Part shown: positions 20,640-27,867 of the stretch, in pieces | Numbering within the stretch: the stretch's first letter is position 1 | Layout of the letters: every line of letters begins with the position of its first letter | Virus record (IMG/VR): IMGVR_UViG_3300030103_005898 | Coordinates: 1 to 27,867 of that record | Strand: one strand, 5' to 3' | Length of the DNA: 27,867 nucleotides | Source: a virus | Position numbers and translations under genes: made by a program | The notes under the pieces: generated by a model | Seen by the model: only the letters and a program-made list of their open reading frames with translations | What the model was told of the DNA's origin: nothing | Database searches by the model: none

Positions 20640-22010
20640 TTACAAAGATACTACGATCTGAGCTCCAGTTACATTAACTACAGATTTTACCTTAAGGTTA
20701 TTGTTATCTGTAAGCTGTACTTCTAACTGTACCTTATCACCATTGCTATCATATGCTGAAACATGTACGATTTTTTCTCCGAGTGCATGGTTCAGCGTTA
20801 CGAAGGTGTTAGCGGTCAAGTTCTGAGGAGCAAAGGTTTTTCGGAATTGGCTAAGAGCGACTAGTACTTCACCGTTGGTAACTGTTGCTAAGTTGCCTGC
20901 AGCAGAATCGGCAGAGATAGCGGCTTGGGCTCGAGCATTCGTAAAGTAAAGATTCGAACCTTCTGCGATATCATCTGTATCTGCAGTTAATGTAATCTGA
21001 CCAGTACTAGAGTTATAGTTAAGTCCAGCAGCATCTACAGAGATAGCAGCTCGAGCTCTTGCATCTGTAAAGTAAAGATTAGATCCCTCTGTTACGTTTG
21101 ATGTAGAAGCATTTAAGCTATAGACACCATCAGCGTAAGATAGACCCGTACCGGCAGCGAACTCAGAAAAGACAGCTGAAGCAGGCAATGAAAGTTTTCC
21201 CGTTCCATTGTTGTATGTTAACAATTGTGTATCTGGAGAAGAAACAGCATCCAAAGAAATAGAGCTTCTTACTCGTGCTACAGTATGGTATAGATTACTA
21301 GAGCCCTCGCTAATGTTATCAGAAGTAGCAGCTAGAGTAATAACACCAGTACCAGAATTATAAGAGATCCCCGCTCCAGATACAGAGATAGCACCGCGAG
21401 CCCGAGCATCTGTAAAGTATAGATTACTAGAACCTTCGGAGATCCCGTCCGAGTCTACATTTAATTCATACGTTCCATTGCTGGAGTCATAAGACAAACC
21501 AGATCCAGCAGCAAAAAGTCCTCGAATCTCTCCTTGATCTGCGGTGAATTCTCCCGTAGAAGAGTTATAGTTTATACCAGAAGAAGCAGAGAGAGCGGCT
21601 CGGACCTCAGCATCAGTAACATCTCCGCCCTCAATTTCTGCGAAGTCAGCAGTTGTTCCAGCTGTTCCACCGTTATGGATGAAGGTCTGAGCGCGACCAG
21701 ATACAGCAGTAAGGATAATTATATCCCCTTCCTGTTTTTCATCTCCCGAGGTATAGTTAGCACTTACCCAAGCAGCAATAGAAGCAGCAGAAGTATCTAC
21801 GGATACATCTGTAATAGTAAGAGGCTTTAGCTTTAACTTAAGATCTCCATCTTCTGTAACGAGCTCTGCATAGTTAGCAGAATCGGAAGCGATACCGACT
21901 ACGCTATTTGCTTCCAAGTAAGAACGGGTAACCGCGTGATTATCAGCAGAAGGAGCTTGGTTAAGTTGAACAGCTCCCTCGAAAATATTTGTTGGTGCAA
22001 GAAATTGCAT
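20640..22010 (-). CDS. repeat-rich fibre protein (head or tail fibre)
   Basis: 456 residues from the ATG at 22010, chosen because GGAG lies six bases upstream; an ATG 12 bases earlier has no site. The N-terminus MQFLAPTNIFEGAVQL..AP is typical of phage structural attachment ends. Four copies of (I/V)xEGS(S)NLY(F/H)T.AR.R..IS (about 190-375) alternate with six copies of a (I/L)xY(N/D)xxTG or related turn. The last 67 residues form a domain with LNHALGEKIVHV and YDSNGDKV. It lies between scaffold and capsid genes, which favours a head fibre; a tail fibre is possible. A hairpin and a strong downstream terminator flank it. Confidence 0.72.
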   Translation of the reverse strand: MQFLAPTNIFEGAVQLNQAPSADNHAVTRSYLEANSVVGIASDSANYAELVTEDGDLKLKLKPLTITDVSVDTSAASIAAWVSANYTSGDEKQEGDIIILTAVSGRAQTFIHNGGTAGTTADFAEIEGGDVTDAEVRAALSASSGINYNSSTGEFTADQGEIRGLFAAGSGLSYDSSNGTYELNVDSDGISEGSSNLYFTDARARGAISVSGAGISYNSGTGVITLAATSDNISEGSSNLYHTVARVRSSISLDAVSSPDTQLLTYNNGTGKLSLPASAVFSEFAAGTGLSYADGVYSLNASTSNVTEGSNLYFTDARARAAISVDAAGLNYNSSTGQITLTADTDDIAEGSNLYFTNARAQAAISADSAAGNLATVTNGEVLVALSQFRKTFAPQNLTANTFVTLNHALGEKIVHVSAYDSNGDKVQLEVQLTDNNNLKVKSVVNVTGAQIVVSL

Positions 22011-22022
22011 TTTTAACTCCAT

Positions 22023-22057
22023 ATATAGATTAAGAGGGGATCTCCCTCGCTCTATAT
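22023..22057 (-). promoter_or_regulatory. intergenic hairpin just before the fibre gene
   Basis: ATATAGA pairs with TCTATAT (22023-22029, 22051-22057) and GAGGG pairs with CCCTC inside (22034-22038, 22044-22048). It fills the gap between the 72-aa gene and the fibre gene start. No T tract follows, so RNA processing or translational control is likelier than termination. Confidence 0.45.
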
Positions 22058-22058
22058 A

Positions 22059-22277
22059 CTATCTCAATAAAATCTCTCCAGAGAGTGAAATTTGGAAAGA
22101 TATAGTAACTCTATTTTCGCTATTATGTGTAACGGAGCCTTCTGCTATTTTACCATCACTGAGGATAATCTGTATCATCGGTTTATATCCGAAATTATGA
22201 TTAATCACAATGAGATTAGTATTAGAGAAGCTCTGTATTAAGGGCTCCGAGTTTACGCTGGGTATATATCTAAGCAT
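22059..22277 (-). CDS. 72-aa stand-alone fibre-tip-like domain
   Basis: 72 residues, all predicted beta: LIVINHNFGYKPMIQI (22-37), a turn (SDGKIAEGSV) and NRVTISFQISLSGEI. It lines up with the last 67 residues of the fibre gene next door (TLNHALGEKIVHV..YDSNGDKV..DNNNLKVKSVV..G.QIVVS): both have (I/L)NH.(F/L)G.....(I/V), then DG or NG, then N..(V/L).(I/V). The start has GGAGGAATAG and its SD lies in the end of the previous gene. It may be a small decoration subunit or trimer cap. Confidence 0.7.
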   Translation of the reverse strand: MLRYIPSVNSEPLIQSFSNTNLIVINHNFGYKPMIQIILSDGKIAEGSVTHNSENRVTISFQISLSGEILLR

Positions 22278-22586
22278 CTATTCCTCCGAGAAAACTAGAG
22301 TAACAGTAGCGGAGGCTGCTGTTTGAGTAGAGATAAAAATAGAGTCATGTTTATTTCTACCTCTTCCAAGGTTTAACACTTGCTTAGCTTCTTTTGCTAT
22401 AAAGTCCTTATCCGCTCCTAGTATTGCTCCATCTGTCCCAGATGTAGAATAAAATAATTTATGTGTTTGGGCTCCTATCTGCAGATGTCTTGCATTAGTA
22501 GGAAGTAATACCTCTGTCGCTGTCTGGTATACTGTGATAGTTTTCACTATTGGGAAGGTGTTACTCCCCTGTAGATCGATAGACAT
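22278..22586 (-). CDS. small beta-type virion protein (102 aa)
   Basis: 102 residues from the ATG at 22586, chosen because AGGAGGTACAGA lies immediately upstream; a longer frame from 22643 would overlap the scaffold gene and lacks a site. Strand-rich (TITVYQTATEVLLP, HLQIGAQTHKLFYSTSG) with a C-terminal ASATVTLVFSE. This resembles small beta-sandwich capsid-decoration or receptor-type phage proteins, but I cannot place it in a family. It sits between scaffold and the 72-aa domain. No membrane segment. Confidence 0.75.
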   Translation of the reverse strand: MSIDLQGSNTFPIVKTITVYQTATEVLLPTNARHLQIGAQTHKLFYSTSGTDGAILGADKDFIAKEAKQVLNLGRGRNKHDSIFISTQTAASATVTLVFSEE

Positions 22587-22603
22587 TCTGTACCTCCTAG
22601 ATC

Positions 22604-23251
22604 TTAGATCGATCGCGTTCCATTTAGCCGCTGCTGTCTCCAAGCCTTCATGATGGCATCTCTATTTTGTTCGTAGAACTCTCCATCCTTAAGACCTCGA
22701 GAGATAATATCTCCATTCTGTACCGGTGCAGGCTTGGCTCCTGTATTCGTTCGAGGAGGTATTAAGGGAGCACTCTCTACCGCTTCTGCTTGGATGGAAG
22801 CGGCTTCTGTATTCGGAGCGGCATCTGCTGTAGTCTCTGGAGATGCCTTCGCTCTAAGATGAGGTCTAAGAACTAAGGGAGCCTCTGCTGGATTGTCTTT
22901 TATCCCCTTTATCCAATCCTCCAAAGAATATTCGCTATTCGAGCGACTATAAGCCCATTCTACAGCATCTCTAAGATCTGGATCTGTAAATCCCATATCC
23001 GATAACATGGATATACGGCTATATTTGCTCTCTGCATCCTGTAGAGATTGCTCTAATGTATTTACCTTCTCTTGTAATGTAGAGATCTTCTGTAGTTCTC
23101 CGGATTGATTATCGAGAGTATCCTGGAGAGCCTTAGCGACTTCCTCCGCTTGGATTGCTCTCGCGCTTAGTTTAGAGATTCTATCTTTAAAAGCAGCTTC
23201 GATATCTGCTTTAAGTACGTACTCTATCCCTTCATGGTTTATTGTTTTCAT
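22604..23251 (-). CDS. capsid scaffolding protein
   Basis: 215 residues. Residues about 10-95 are coiled coil (ISKLSARAIQAEEVAKALQD, EKVNTLEQSLQDAESKYS). An Ala/Pro-rich linker spans about 130-180, and the C-terminus is a basic helix (AIMKAWRQQRLNGTR) as in scaffolds that bind coat protein. It lies between portal and capsid genes, the standard place. GAGGTACAGCTGATG starts it; the gene overlaps the Zn-finger gene by 20 bases. No protease domain is fused. Confidence 0.75.
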   Translation of the reverse strand: MKTINHEGIEYVLKADIEAAFKDRISKLSARAIQAEEVAKALQDTLDNQSGELQKISTLQEKVNTLEQSLQDAESKYSRISMLSDMGFTDPDLRDAVEWAYSRSNSEYSLEDWIKGIKDNPAEAPLVLRPHLRAKASPETTADAAPNTEAASIQAEAVESAPLIPPRTNTGAKPAPVQNGDIISRGLKDGEFYEQNRDAIMKAWRQQRLNGTRSI

Positions 23252-23555
23252 CAGCTGTACCTCTGGTTTTTTGGTTTCTTTGAGTAATATATCGAATAAA
23301 TGAGGATTCTGCTAGAACCTTATTATCCCAAGGCATTTCGAATGCAATATCCAAAAGAGCCTCCATATCTTCTACCGGGAGCCAATGATCATTCGCATTC
23401 ATCTGCTCAAAGATCTCCTTCCGCTTCTCATAGTAGCAGCAGCCCGGATGGACCAATCTTACATACATAGAGAGAGCCCACTCCTCGCAAGAGAGCCACT
23501 CTACAATAGAATCTTTTATCTTTTCGATGGGCTCTTTACACTCTTCGCAATGCAT
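23232..23555 (-). CDS. small Cys-rich (zinc-finger-like) protein next to portal
   Basis: 107 residues. The N-terminus MHCEECKEPI has CxxC, followed by a Cys at 23 and HPGCC (36-40). CxxC plus H..CC could bind one zinc ion, like a short zinc ribbon. The remainder is helical and acidic (VEDMEALLDIAFEMPW). The start is TAATG on the portal stop. Function unknown; its place between portal and scaffold suggests a head-assembly factor, but similar small zinc proteins in other phages are non-structural. Confidence 0.75.
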   Translation of the reverse strand: MHCEECKEPIEKIKDSIVEWLSCEEWALSMYVRLVHPGCCYYEKRKEIFEQMNANDHWLPVEDMEALLDIAFEMPWDNKVLAESSFIRYITQRNQKTRGTADENNKP

Positions 23556-25012
23556 TATAAGAACTCCGCTCGCTCTCTTCTGATCTGTAGAAGATACTCT
23601 CGAGCCTCTCTATCATCCATATCGTCATACATCATCATAACCGCTTGCACTGGAGATATTAATCCTGCGCTCATCTTAGCAGTTATATCCTCTCTCTGCG
23701 CTCGCATCTCATCCGGTGTTAATGGCATTGAATGATAGGATACCCTATATCCATCCTCTGGAAGAGATGTTCCGAGGAAGCGATTAGCTAAGATAGCAGT
23801 CTTCGCTAAGAGTTCCTCATCTCCCAAGCGGAATACAGGAGCAAATTTCTTTTGGGCTTCCCTCTGTCCACTCTTCGATACTGCTAGAGCATATCCAGAT
23901 CTTGGATCTCCATTTGTTCTGCTGAGTTCTGAAGGAGATAATCCAGCAGCTAATCCTACTCGCATTTCGTATTTAGAGATAGACTCTAACAGAGCATGAG
24001 GATCCGTAGGAATAGAGAAGGAGCCTACTAAGGGCTGCCCTTGAGCATCTGGATCTTGTGTAAATACTAGAATAGAGGAGGGATCTGTAGCAATAGAAGA
24101 TCTCCGGGCTATCTCATTCTGATCGATCTGTGAGAGTCCAGCTACAGATAATCCGGCTACGTACTTCTGACTCCAGCAGGCATCTCTAACAAGATGCACC
24201 CACATAGAATATAAAACAGCAGAAGTAAGAGATCCATACACCATTTGAGAAGCATTATAAGGATCCCATAAGAACCCTGTTTTTTCTGCATGGTATAAAA
24301 CTACGGGGAGGAAGGGATTACCCTCTCCATCTCGATAGGGATAATCCGCTCCTCTGTGGGTAGCGTGTCCCATAAACTCTACGGATACATCCTTACCCAA
24401 GGATCCATCCTTATTAATCTCATACATTCCGAAGATCGGTTCTTCTGGATTACGTATATCGAGTACATCTGCTACCCATACCGGCTTCCCTTCATGCTCT
24501 CGGAGTCTAGCCTCTTGATAATATACGGGGATATCTGGCTGGTCCGGATGGGCTTCGCAATATAGTAGGTCTGGAGTAACTATCCGATATTGAATACCCG
24601 GTGCAATAGTTGGAGCCCCTACTACGTGAGGATTAACATCTATCCGGATTGCGCTCTCTCGGAGTCCGATTACCATTTGTTGGGTCCTCTGCATTAGCTG
24701 CCATAGTCCAGCCTTCGTAACAAGTCCCTCTCTAGATACTAGATCGGAGATATCTCCATTGAGATTAGTAACTGCTGGAACCTCATGATATAAAACAGAT
24801 AACTGTCTAGTGATCTGCTCGAAGGGATTGGAGGAGAGATCTGCAGGACCCCAGGCCTCTCTCCGATCTGCTGGAAGATGCCTTGCGAGTTCATCTTCTA
24901 GATCTTGCTCCCATGCTCCGATAATCATCCGCTTCCGGAGTGCTGAGTGGTTCCATCTATCCTGCTCTTCTTGGTTTGGTGCTAGAGGCTTAATAGGGAG
25001 ATTAGTATACAT
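23555..25012 (-). CDS. portal protein
   Basis: 485 residues, normal for portal subunits (400-550), which form the 12-mer DNA entry channel at one capsid vertex. Family-like features: helix-rich start with ALRKRMIIGAWEQDLE, a central DLLYCEAHPDQPDIPVYYQE segment, a KTGFLWDPYNAS loop, and SPSELSRTNGDPRSGYALAV followed by a helix with SGQREAQKKFAPVFRL, which is where portals have their crown/stem helices. The C-terminus is a helix with MRAQREDITAKMSAG. It starts two bases below the terminase stop. Identity also rests on its place between TerL and scaffold. Confidence 0.85.
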   Translation of the reverse strand: MYTNLPIKPLAPNQEEQDRWNHSALRKRMIIGAWEQDLEDELARHLPADRREAWGPADLSSNPFEQITRQLSVLYHEVPAVTNLNGDISDLVSREGLVTKAGLWQLMQRTQQMVIGLRESAIRIDVNPHVVGAPTIAPGIQYRIVTPDLLYCEAHPDQPDIPVYYQEARLREHEGKPVWVADVLDIRNPEEPIFGMYEINKDGSLGKDVSVEFMGHATHRGADYPYRDGEGNPFLPVVLYHAEKTGFLWDPYNASQMVYGSLTSAVLYSMWVHLVRDACWSQKYVAGLSVAGLSQIDQNEIARRSSIATDPSSILVFTQDPDAQGQPLVGSFSIPTDPHALLESISKYEMRVGLAAGLSPSELSRTNGDPRSGYALAVSKSGQREAQKKFAPVFRLGDEELLAKTAILANRFLGTSLPEDGYRVSYHSMPLTPDEMRAQREDITAKMSAGLISPVQAVMMMYDDMDDREAREYLLQIRRERAEFL

Positions 25013-25013
25013 A

Positions 25014-26429
25014 TCAATAGATCCTTAGTTTACCGGGGATATTTGCTTTACTGGATTCAAGGGTAGGAACGATACAATATCGGAGAGCGTCGACCGAGTG
25101 ACCCCACTCATCGCGAGATCTCGCGGATTGGTTGCGCTTCATTGTCCACCGCTGCAGAGAGAGGATTAACCGCTCACATTTAGGATGGATAAAGAATTGC
25201 CTTCGAGCCATAATAGAATGTATCATAGCGCTACCGTAATATACACTATATCTCGGCTTCTTGATTGTACGAATTCTGAAGGGGAGATTACCCTGGGGAT
25301 AACCCATAACTCTCTCGAAGGCCTTCATTAGAAGCGAGTTACTCATCTTCCCACCTCCGGAGCCTCCATAATGAATATTATCTCCGGTCCATCTGCAGGA
25401 TGCAGCCTCGATAGAGTTTCTACTCAGCATCTCCAATATCGCTCTAGCATGGGCTTCCGGAGGAGCGGATCCAGATACGTACTCATCTAGAACATATACC
25501 CAAGGCTTAGAGCTATCTGTCATCTCTACAGCTGCGAGGATTGCTACTTGTGCATTAGGTTGCGATCCATGGTCTACTCCAATGCAGAAGGAATAGTTAC
25601 CCATTGGAGCAGGATCCTTAGATATCATATCTTCAGAGAACTGATCGAATACTCTTCCCTCTGGAATACCCACTACCCAGTCTCCATTTAATCTAGCAGC
25701 TCTATCTATTGGGAGATAAGTCTGAGAGATTGTATCTACCTGCTCCTGAGAGATAATCGGTTTACAGTACTTTGGAGTTGTAGCTTCTACGGTTAAGGGG
25801 GCTCTATGGCAAGTTACCCTCCCTTGATCTACTAGCTCCTTAAGATAGGTTACATCTTGCCCTACTGGAGTCATTGTTATACCTATCGTTCCAGTAGTCC
25901 CTCCCGCTCCTCCTCGAAGAACACGAGCAGCGAGCTCTCCCCATACCTCACCGGATACGGGCTCATCGATTGCAACGTAAGCAACGGTAGCAGAGGCTAA
26001 TCCGAGACCCTGATTAGCCGTTTTAATGTAAATCATAGATCCGTTATTGAATTTTACTACTGGATGAATACCTCGGAAGCCGCGGCCAGGTATAAACTCG
26101 CAGGAAGGATGGAGAGCATCCTTCGGAATCATAGCATAGAGTTTTTCCTGGATCGTTATGCTCTGCTGATGAGAGTGAGTAATAAGGAAGGCTTGAATAG
26201 GGGGAGGATCTGTATCTAGATAGGGATGGTTCCCAAGGCATCGGTAGAGGAGTTCTGCTGTCTGAGCGTAGGTTTTACCTACTTGATTACCTCCGAGGAG
26301 TAATTTAATCTTACTTGGATCCTTAAGCCAAGCCTCCTGCGGAGGAGTAGGACAAAAGTAAGCGAGCGGATTCTGGCTAGCCCGGTTCTTTAATCTCCTT
26401 AGATTCTTTGTAGTATCTCGGATGCTCAT
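25014..26429 (-). CDS. terL: terminase large subunit
   Basis: 471 residues, full length. The ATPase domain has Walker A GGNQVGKT (46-53), Walker B YVAIDEP (151-157, Asp155/Glu156) and coupling TMTPVG (185-190). The nuclease domain has Asp286 in GVDHGS, Asp350 in WTGDN and Asp447 in HSVDALRY. All are expected of a packaging motor that cuts concatemers and pumps DNA into the head. Its ATG shares a base with the HTH gene stop (TAATG). No truncation. Motif strength gives high confidence. Confidence 0.95.
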   Translation of the reverse strand: MSIRDTTKNLRRLKNRASQNPLAYFCPTPPQEAWLKDPSKIKLLLGGNQVGKTYAQTAELLYRCLGNHPYLDTDPPPIQAFLITHSHQQSITIQEKLYAMIPKDALHPSCEFIPGRGFRGIHPVVKFNNGSMIYIKTANQGLGLASATVAYVAIDEPVSGEVWGELAARVLRGGAGGTTGTIGITMTPVGQDVTYLKELVDQGRVTCHRAPLTVEATTPKYCKPIISQEQVDTISQTYLPIDRAARLNGDWVVGIPEGRVFDQFSEDMISKDPAPMGNYSFCIGVDHGSQPNAQVAILAAVEMTDSSKPWVYVLDEYVSGSAPPEAHARAILEMLSRNSIEAASCRWTGDNIHYGGSGGGKMSNSLLMKAFERVMGYPQGNLPFRIRTIKKPRYSVYYGSAMIHSIMARRQFFIHPKCERLILSLQRWTMKRNQSARSRDEWGHSVDALRYCIVPTLESSKANIPGKLRIY

Positions 26430-26662
26430 TAGAACTTAATCCCCATTGCTTTAACTCCTTCTCGTATTGTTTTCTCTATGGGCTCCTTCCTCAGAACGGA
26501 AATCTCCTTGCATACTAGGAAGAAATATTCTGTTTTCGGGTTGGATAAGCCTGCTCTCCACTTGCACAATAGAGAAGGATGGGAGCCTATTCTGCCAGCT
26601 AGCCAGCTAAGGCTCTTCTCGTGCTTCATGAGTTCCAATTGTACCCATAATCCGAAGTTCAT
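26429..26662 (-). CDS. small XRE-type HTH protein in the terminase cluster
   Basis: 77 residues. The HTH reads LSWLAGRIGSHPSLLCKWR then AGLSNPKTEYFFLVCKEIS (about 18-55), an XRE pattern with W.aG...P. The C-terminus EKTIREGVKAMGIK is a helix. It lies between the membrane protein and TerL and is coupled to TerL. A packaging-site or late-gene regulator is possible, or a second small-terminase-like DNA binder. The ribosome site (GGGGTAGAGA) is weak. An in-frame ATG at codon 12 is a second choice. Confidence 0.7.
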   Translation of the reverse strand: MNFGLWVQLELMKHEKSLSWLAGRIGSHPSLLCKWRAGLSNPKTEYFFLVCKEISVLRKEPIEKTIREGVKAMGIKF

Positions 26663-26716
26663 TCTCTACCCCATGACAATCGCAAGGACTACACCCGCAT
26701 ATCTCGCAGAATCCCT

Positions 26717-27142
26717 CTATTTCCGAGTATCCAGTACTTTTATACATTGGTCTATCTCTATTTCCATATTCTTACATTCACTCAGAATAGATATCGTATT
26801 ATTGAGATTAGCGATCTCCTCGCATTCACTCTGGGAGGCTCCATCTCCTTCTCTGGTCTGGAGTCTACAGAACATCTCTCGACAGAGGCCCTCTCCATTC
26901 TTAAAGATAAAATCAGCAGAGCAGGGAACCTCGATAAGATCTGGAGCAGTAAGGCTCTTACGGATATCGAGTTCCTCTTTATGGATTGAGTTCTGCAGCG
27001 TTGCTAAGCTGTTAATAACTTCTGTTTGTTCTGTGGATATCTTTTCCCATCTCTTACTCTTGTTATCTAATGCTATGAGAGCTCCAGTAGTTAGAAGAGA
27101 GCCTCCCATCGCTGAGATTAGAATAATCTGTAGTATTGTCAT
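26717..27142 (-). CDS. single-TM cysteine-rich protein, possible i-spanin-like
   Basis: 141 residues. Residues 3-25 (ILQIILISAMGGSLLTTGAL) are one membrane segment, then a helix/coiled coil (TEVINSLATLQNSIHKEELD), then a domain with six cysteines (74, 87, 92, 107, 123, 133), an even number that fits disulfides outside the cytoplasm. A TM then coiled coil recalls Rz-type i-spanins, but the positive residues after the TM leave topology unclear. The ATG overlaps the TerS stop (ATGA). Its place between the two terminase genes, far from amidase and holin, is unusual. Confidence 0.7.
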   Translation of the reverse strand: MTILQIILISAMGGSLLTTGALIALDNKSKRWEKISTEQTEVINSLATLQNSIHKEELDIRKSLTAPDLIEVPCSADFIFKNGEGLCREMFCRLQTREGDGASQSECEEIANLNNTISILSECKNMEIEIDQCIKVLDTRK

Positions 27143-27804
27143 TTTTTCACCTGCGGAATATGGAGTACATCTTGCATAGAGTGTATCGTACCTTCCAGCC
27201 TCTGTCTAAGGATTGGAGGAAGAGATACGATAGCGGAAGTAATCTCCGAGAGAAGCTGCTCATCTGTTAAGCCTTCGAGCTCATCTCCCATACCTTCCTC
27301 CGCTTCGATCTGTCTGATCTGCTGGACTACCTGCAGTAGCTGCCTCTGGAGTGCTGCATATGCTTGCCAGCTCTGGGAGGCTTCTGCCTTGGCCATACTG
27401 GAGCGGAGTTCCTGCGCTTGGATCTTCATCAGTTCTAGAATACTCGATGGAAGAGGATCCTCTTTTATCTGCTTATCTTCCTTAACTACCCCATCTTTTG
27501 AATAACCGTGTCTACGCTCTAGCAACCAAGCCGCGGCCTTCCAATCCTTCTTCGAGGCTTGGGCTATCGTTCCGAGATGTACTACCGCTCCTTCTGCTTC
27601 TGCCTTTTTTATATTGTCGTAAAAAGTACGATACACTCCGCTATCAAATCCCTCTCCCTTTTTAATCCACTCATAGAGAGTACTTCTAGATATCCCTGCA
27701 TATTGAGCAGCGATCTCATAAGTAGTACCAGCCCGGAGAGCCTCTATTATTCGCTCTCTTACTGGTTCTGTAAATTTGCTCTTCCTTCCCTTCGGTTTAG
27801 GCAT
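27139..27804 (-). CDS. terS: terminase small subunit
   Basis: 221 residues. The basic start KPKGRKSKFTE is followed by an HTH (YEIAAQYAGISRSTLYEWIK, 29-48), then FYDNIKKAEAEGAVVHLGTI and KAAAWLLERRHGY (about 61-101), a series typical of small terminase proteins (kaeae......a...w.aa.wlLERr.p). The C-terminal half is helical with Gln-rich stretches (ALQRQLLQVVQQIRQIEAE), likely the oligomer segment. It would bind the packaging site close to the right end and hand DNA to TerL. AGAGGATAATACG precedes the ATG. Confidence 0.88.
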   Translation of the reverse strand: MPKPKGRKSKFTEPVRERIIEALRAGTTYEIAAQYAGISRSTLYEWIKKGEGFDSGVYRTFYDNIKKAEAEGAVVHLGTIAQASKKDWKAAAWLLERRHGYSKDGVVKEDKQIKEDPLPSSILELMKIQAQELRSSMAKAEASQSWQAYAALQRQLLQVVQQIRQIEAEEGMGDELEGLTDEQLLSEITSAIVSLPPILRQRLEGTIHSMQDVLHIPQVKK

Positions 27805-27857
27805 CGTATTATCCTCTTTTTTTTGTAAAAATTAACCCATATCAAAAAAATCTCGCG

Positions 27858-27867
27858 GTGAGTGCAG
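27858..27867. repeat. 10-bp terminal direct repeat, right copy (candidate cos end)
   Basis: GTGAGTGCAG, identical to bases 1-10. It lies 54 bases upstream of the TerS ATG. The bases in between (27805-27857) are mostly A and T on the minus strand and hold no clear promoter. Confidence 0.5.

Noticed and set aside
26478-27179. Long plus-strand open frame (233 codons) opposite the membrane-protein and HTH genes
   Set aside because: No ribosome site, low-complexity Ser/Leu/Ile-rich product, and the three minus-strand genes it covers are well supported and coupled. It is a shadow frame.
1-27867. Integrase, lysogeny repressor pair, CRISPR array, tRNA genes
   Set aside because: None was seen on either strand. 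The three HTH proteins lack a recognisable cI/cro-type arrangement with an integrase, so temperate lifestyle is not claimed.

Overview
The window reads as a complete or nearly complete genome of a long-tailed (siphovirus-type) bacteriophage of about 27.9 kb. It holds a small and large terminase, portal, scaffold, HK97-type capsid protein, neck and tail-completion proteins, tail tube, a frameshifted tail-chaperone pair, tape measure, tail-tip proteins, amidase and holin-like lysis proteins, and a compact replication and DNA-modification set. No integrase, recognisable lysogeny module, DNA polymerase, tRNA or CRISPR array was seen. Strong GGAGG-type ribosome binding sites and sigma70-like promoters point to a bacterial host that uses Shine-Dalgarno initiation. 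This argues against typical Bacteroidetes, but the host cannot be named. The same 10 bases (GTGAGTGCAG) occur at both ends, and the small terminase gene reads away from the right end, as expected for a cos-type genome.

Nearly all genes are on the minus strand, so the natural reading direction is right to left. Packaging and head (27.8-19.5 kb): terminase small subunit, a cysteine-rich membrane protein, a small HTH protein, terminase large subunit, portal, a Zn-finger-like small protein, scaffold, two small beta-type proteins and a repeat-rich fibre. A strong terminator and then a near-consensus promoter follow, and the major capsid gene is its own unit with a weaker terminator behind it. Neck and tail (19.4-9.1 kb): connector, terminator and tube proteins, tail chaperones with a canonical A_AAT_TTT minus-one frameshift site, tape measure (670 aa), a 1067-aa sialidase-like/lectin-like tail protein and a tail-hub-like protein. 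Lysis (9.05-8.16 kb): amidase and holin-like protein.

Early/replication unit (7.5-2.2 kb): a TTGACA promoter at about 7.6 kb drives a 35-aa membrane peptide, a 100-aa protein, an HTH protein, RusA resolvase, a DPPY-type DNA methyltransferase, an AEP-type primase, a second HTH protein, a 13-aa leader, a VapE-type ATPase and a C5-cytosine methyltransferase. The unit ends in a rho-independent terminator at 2189-2216. Nested in the +1 frame of the C5-methyltransferase gene is a 130-codon ORF that resembles the stand-alone companion proteins of phage cytosine methylases. Two genes run on the plus strand: 1546-1893 and 7660-8187.

The one long gene-free stretch (1894-2281) holds a 33-bp inverted repeat, one arm interrupted by exactly 10 bp. 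Its arms carry phased ATAACACTA repeats and flank an AT-rich centre, which makes it the best candidate for a replication origin. The left end (47-1515) carries small genes, several very rich in lysine and arginine, including a 26-aa peptide.
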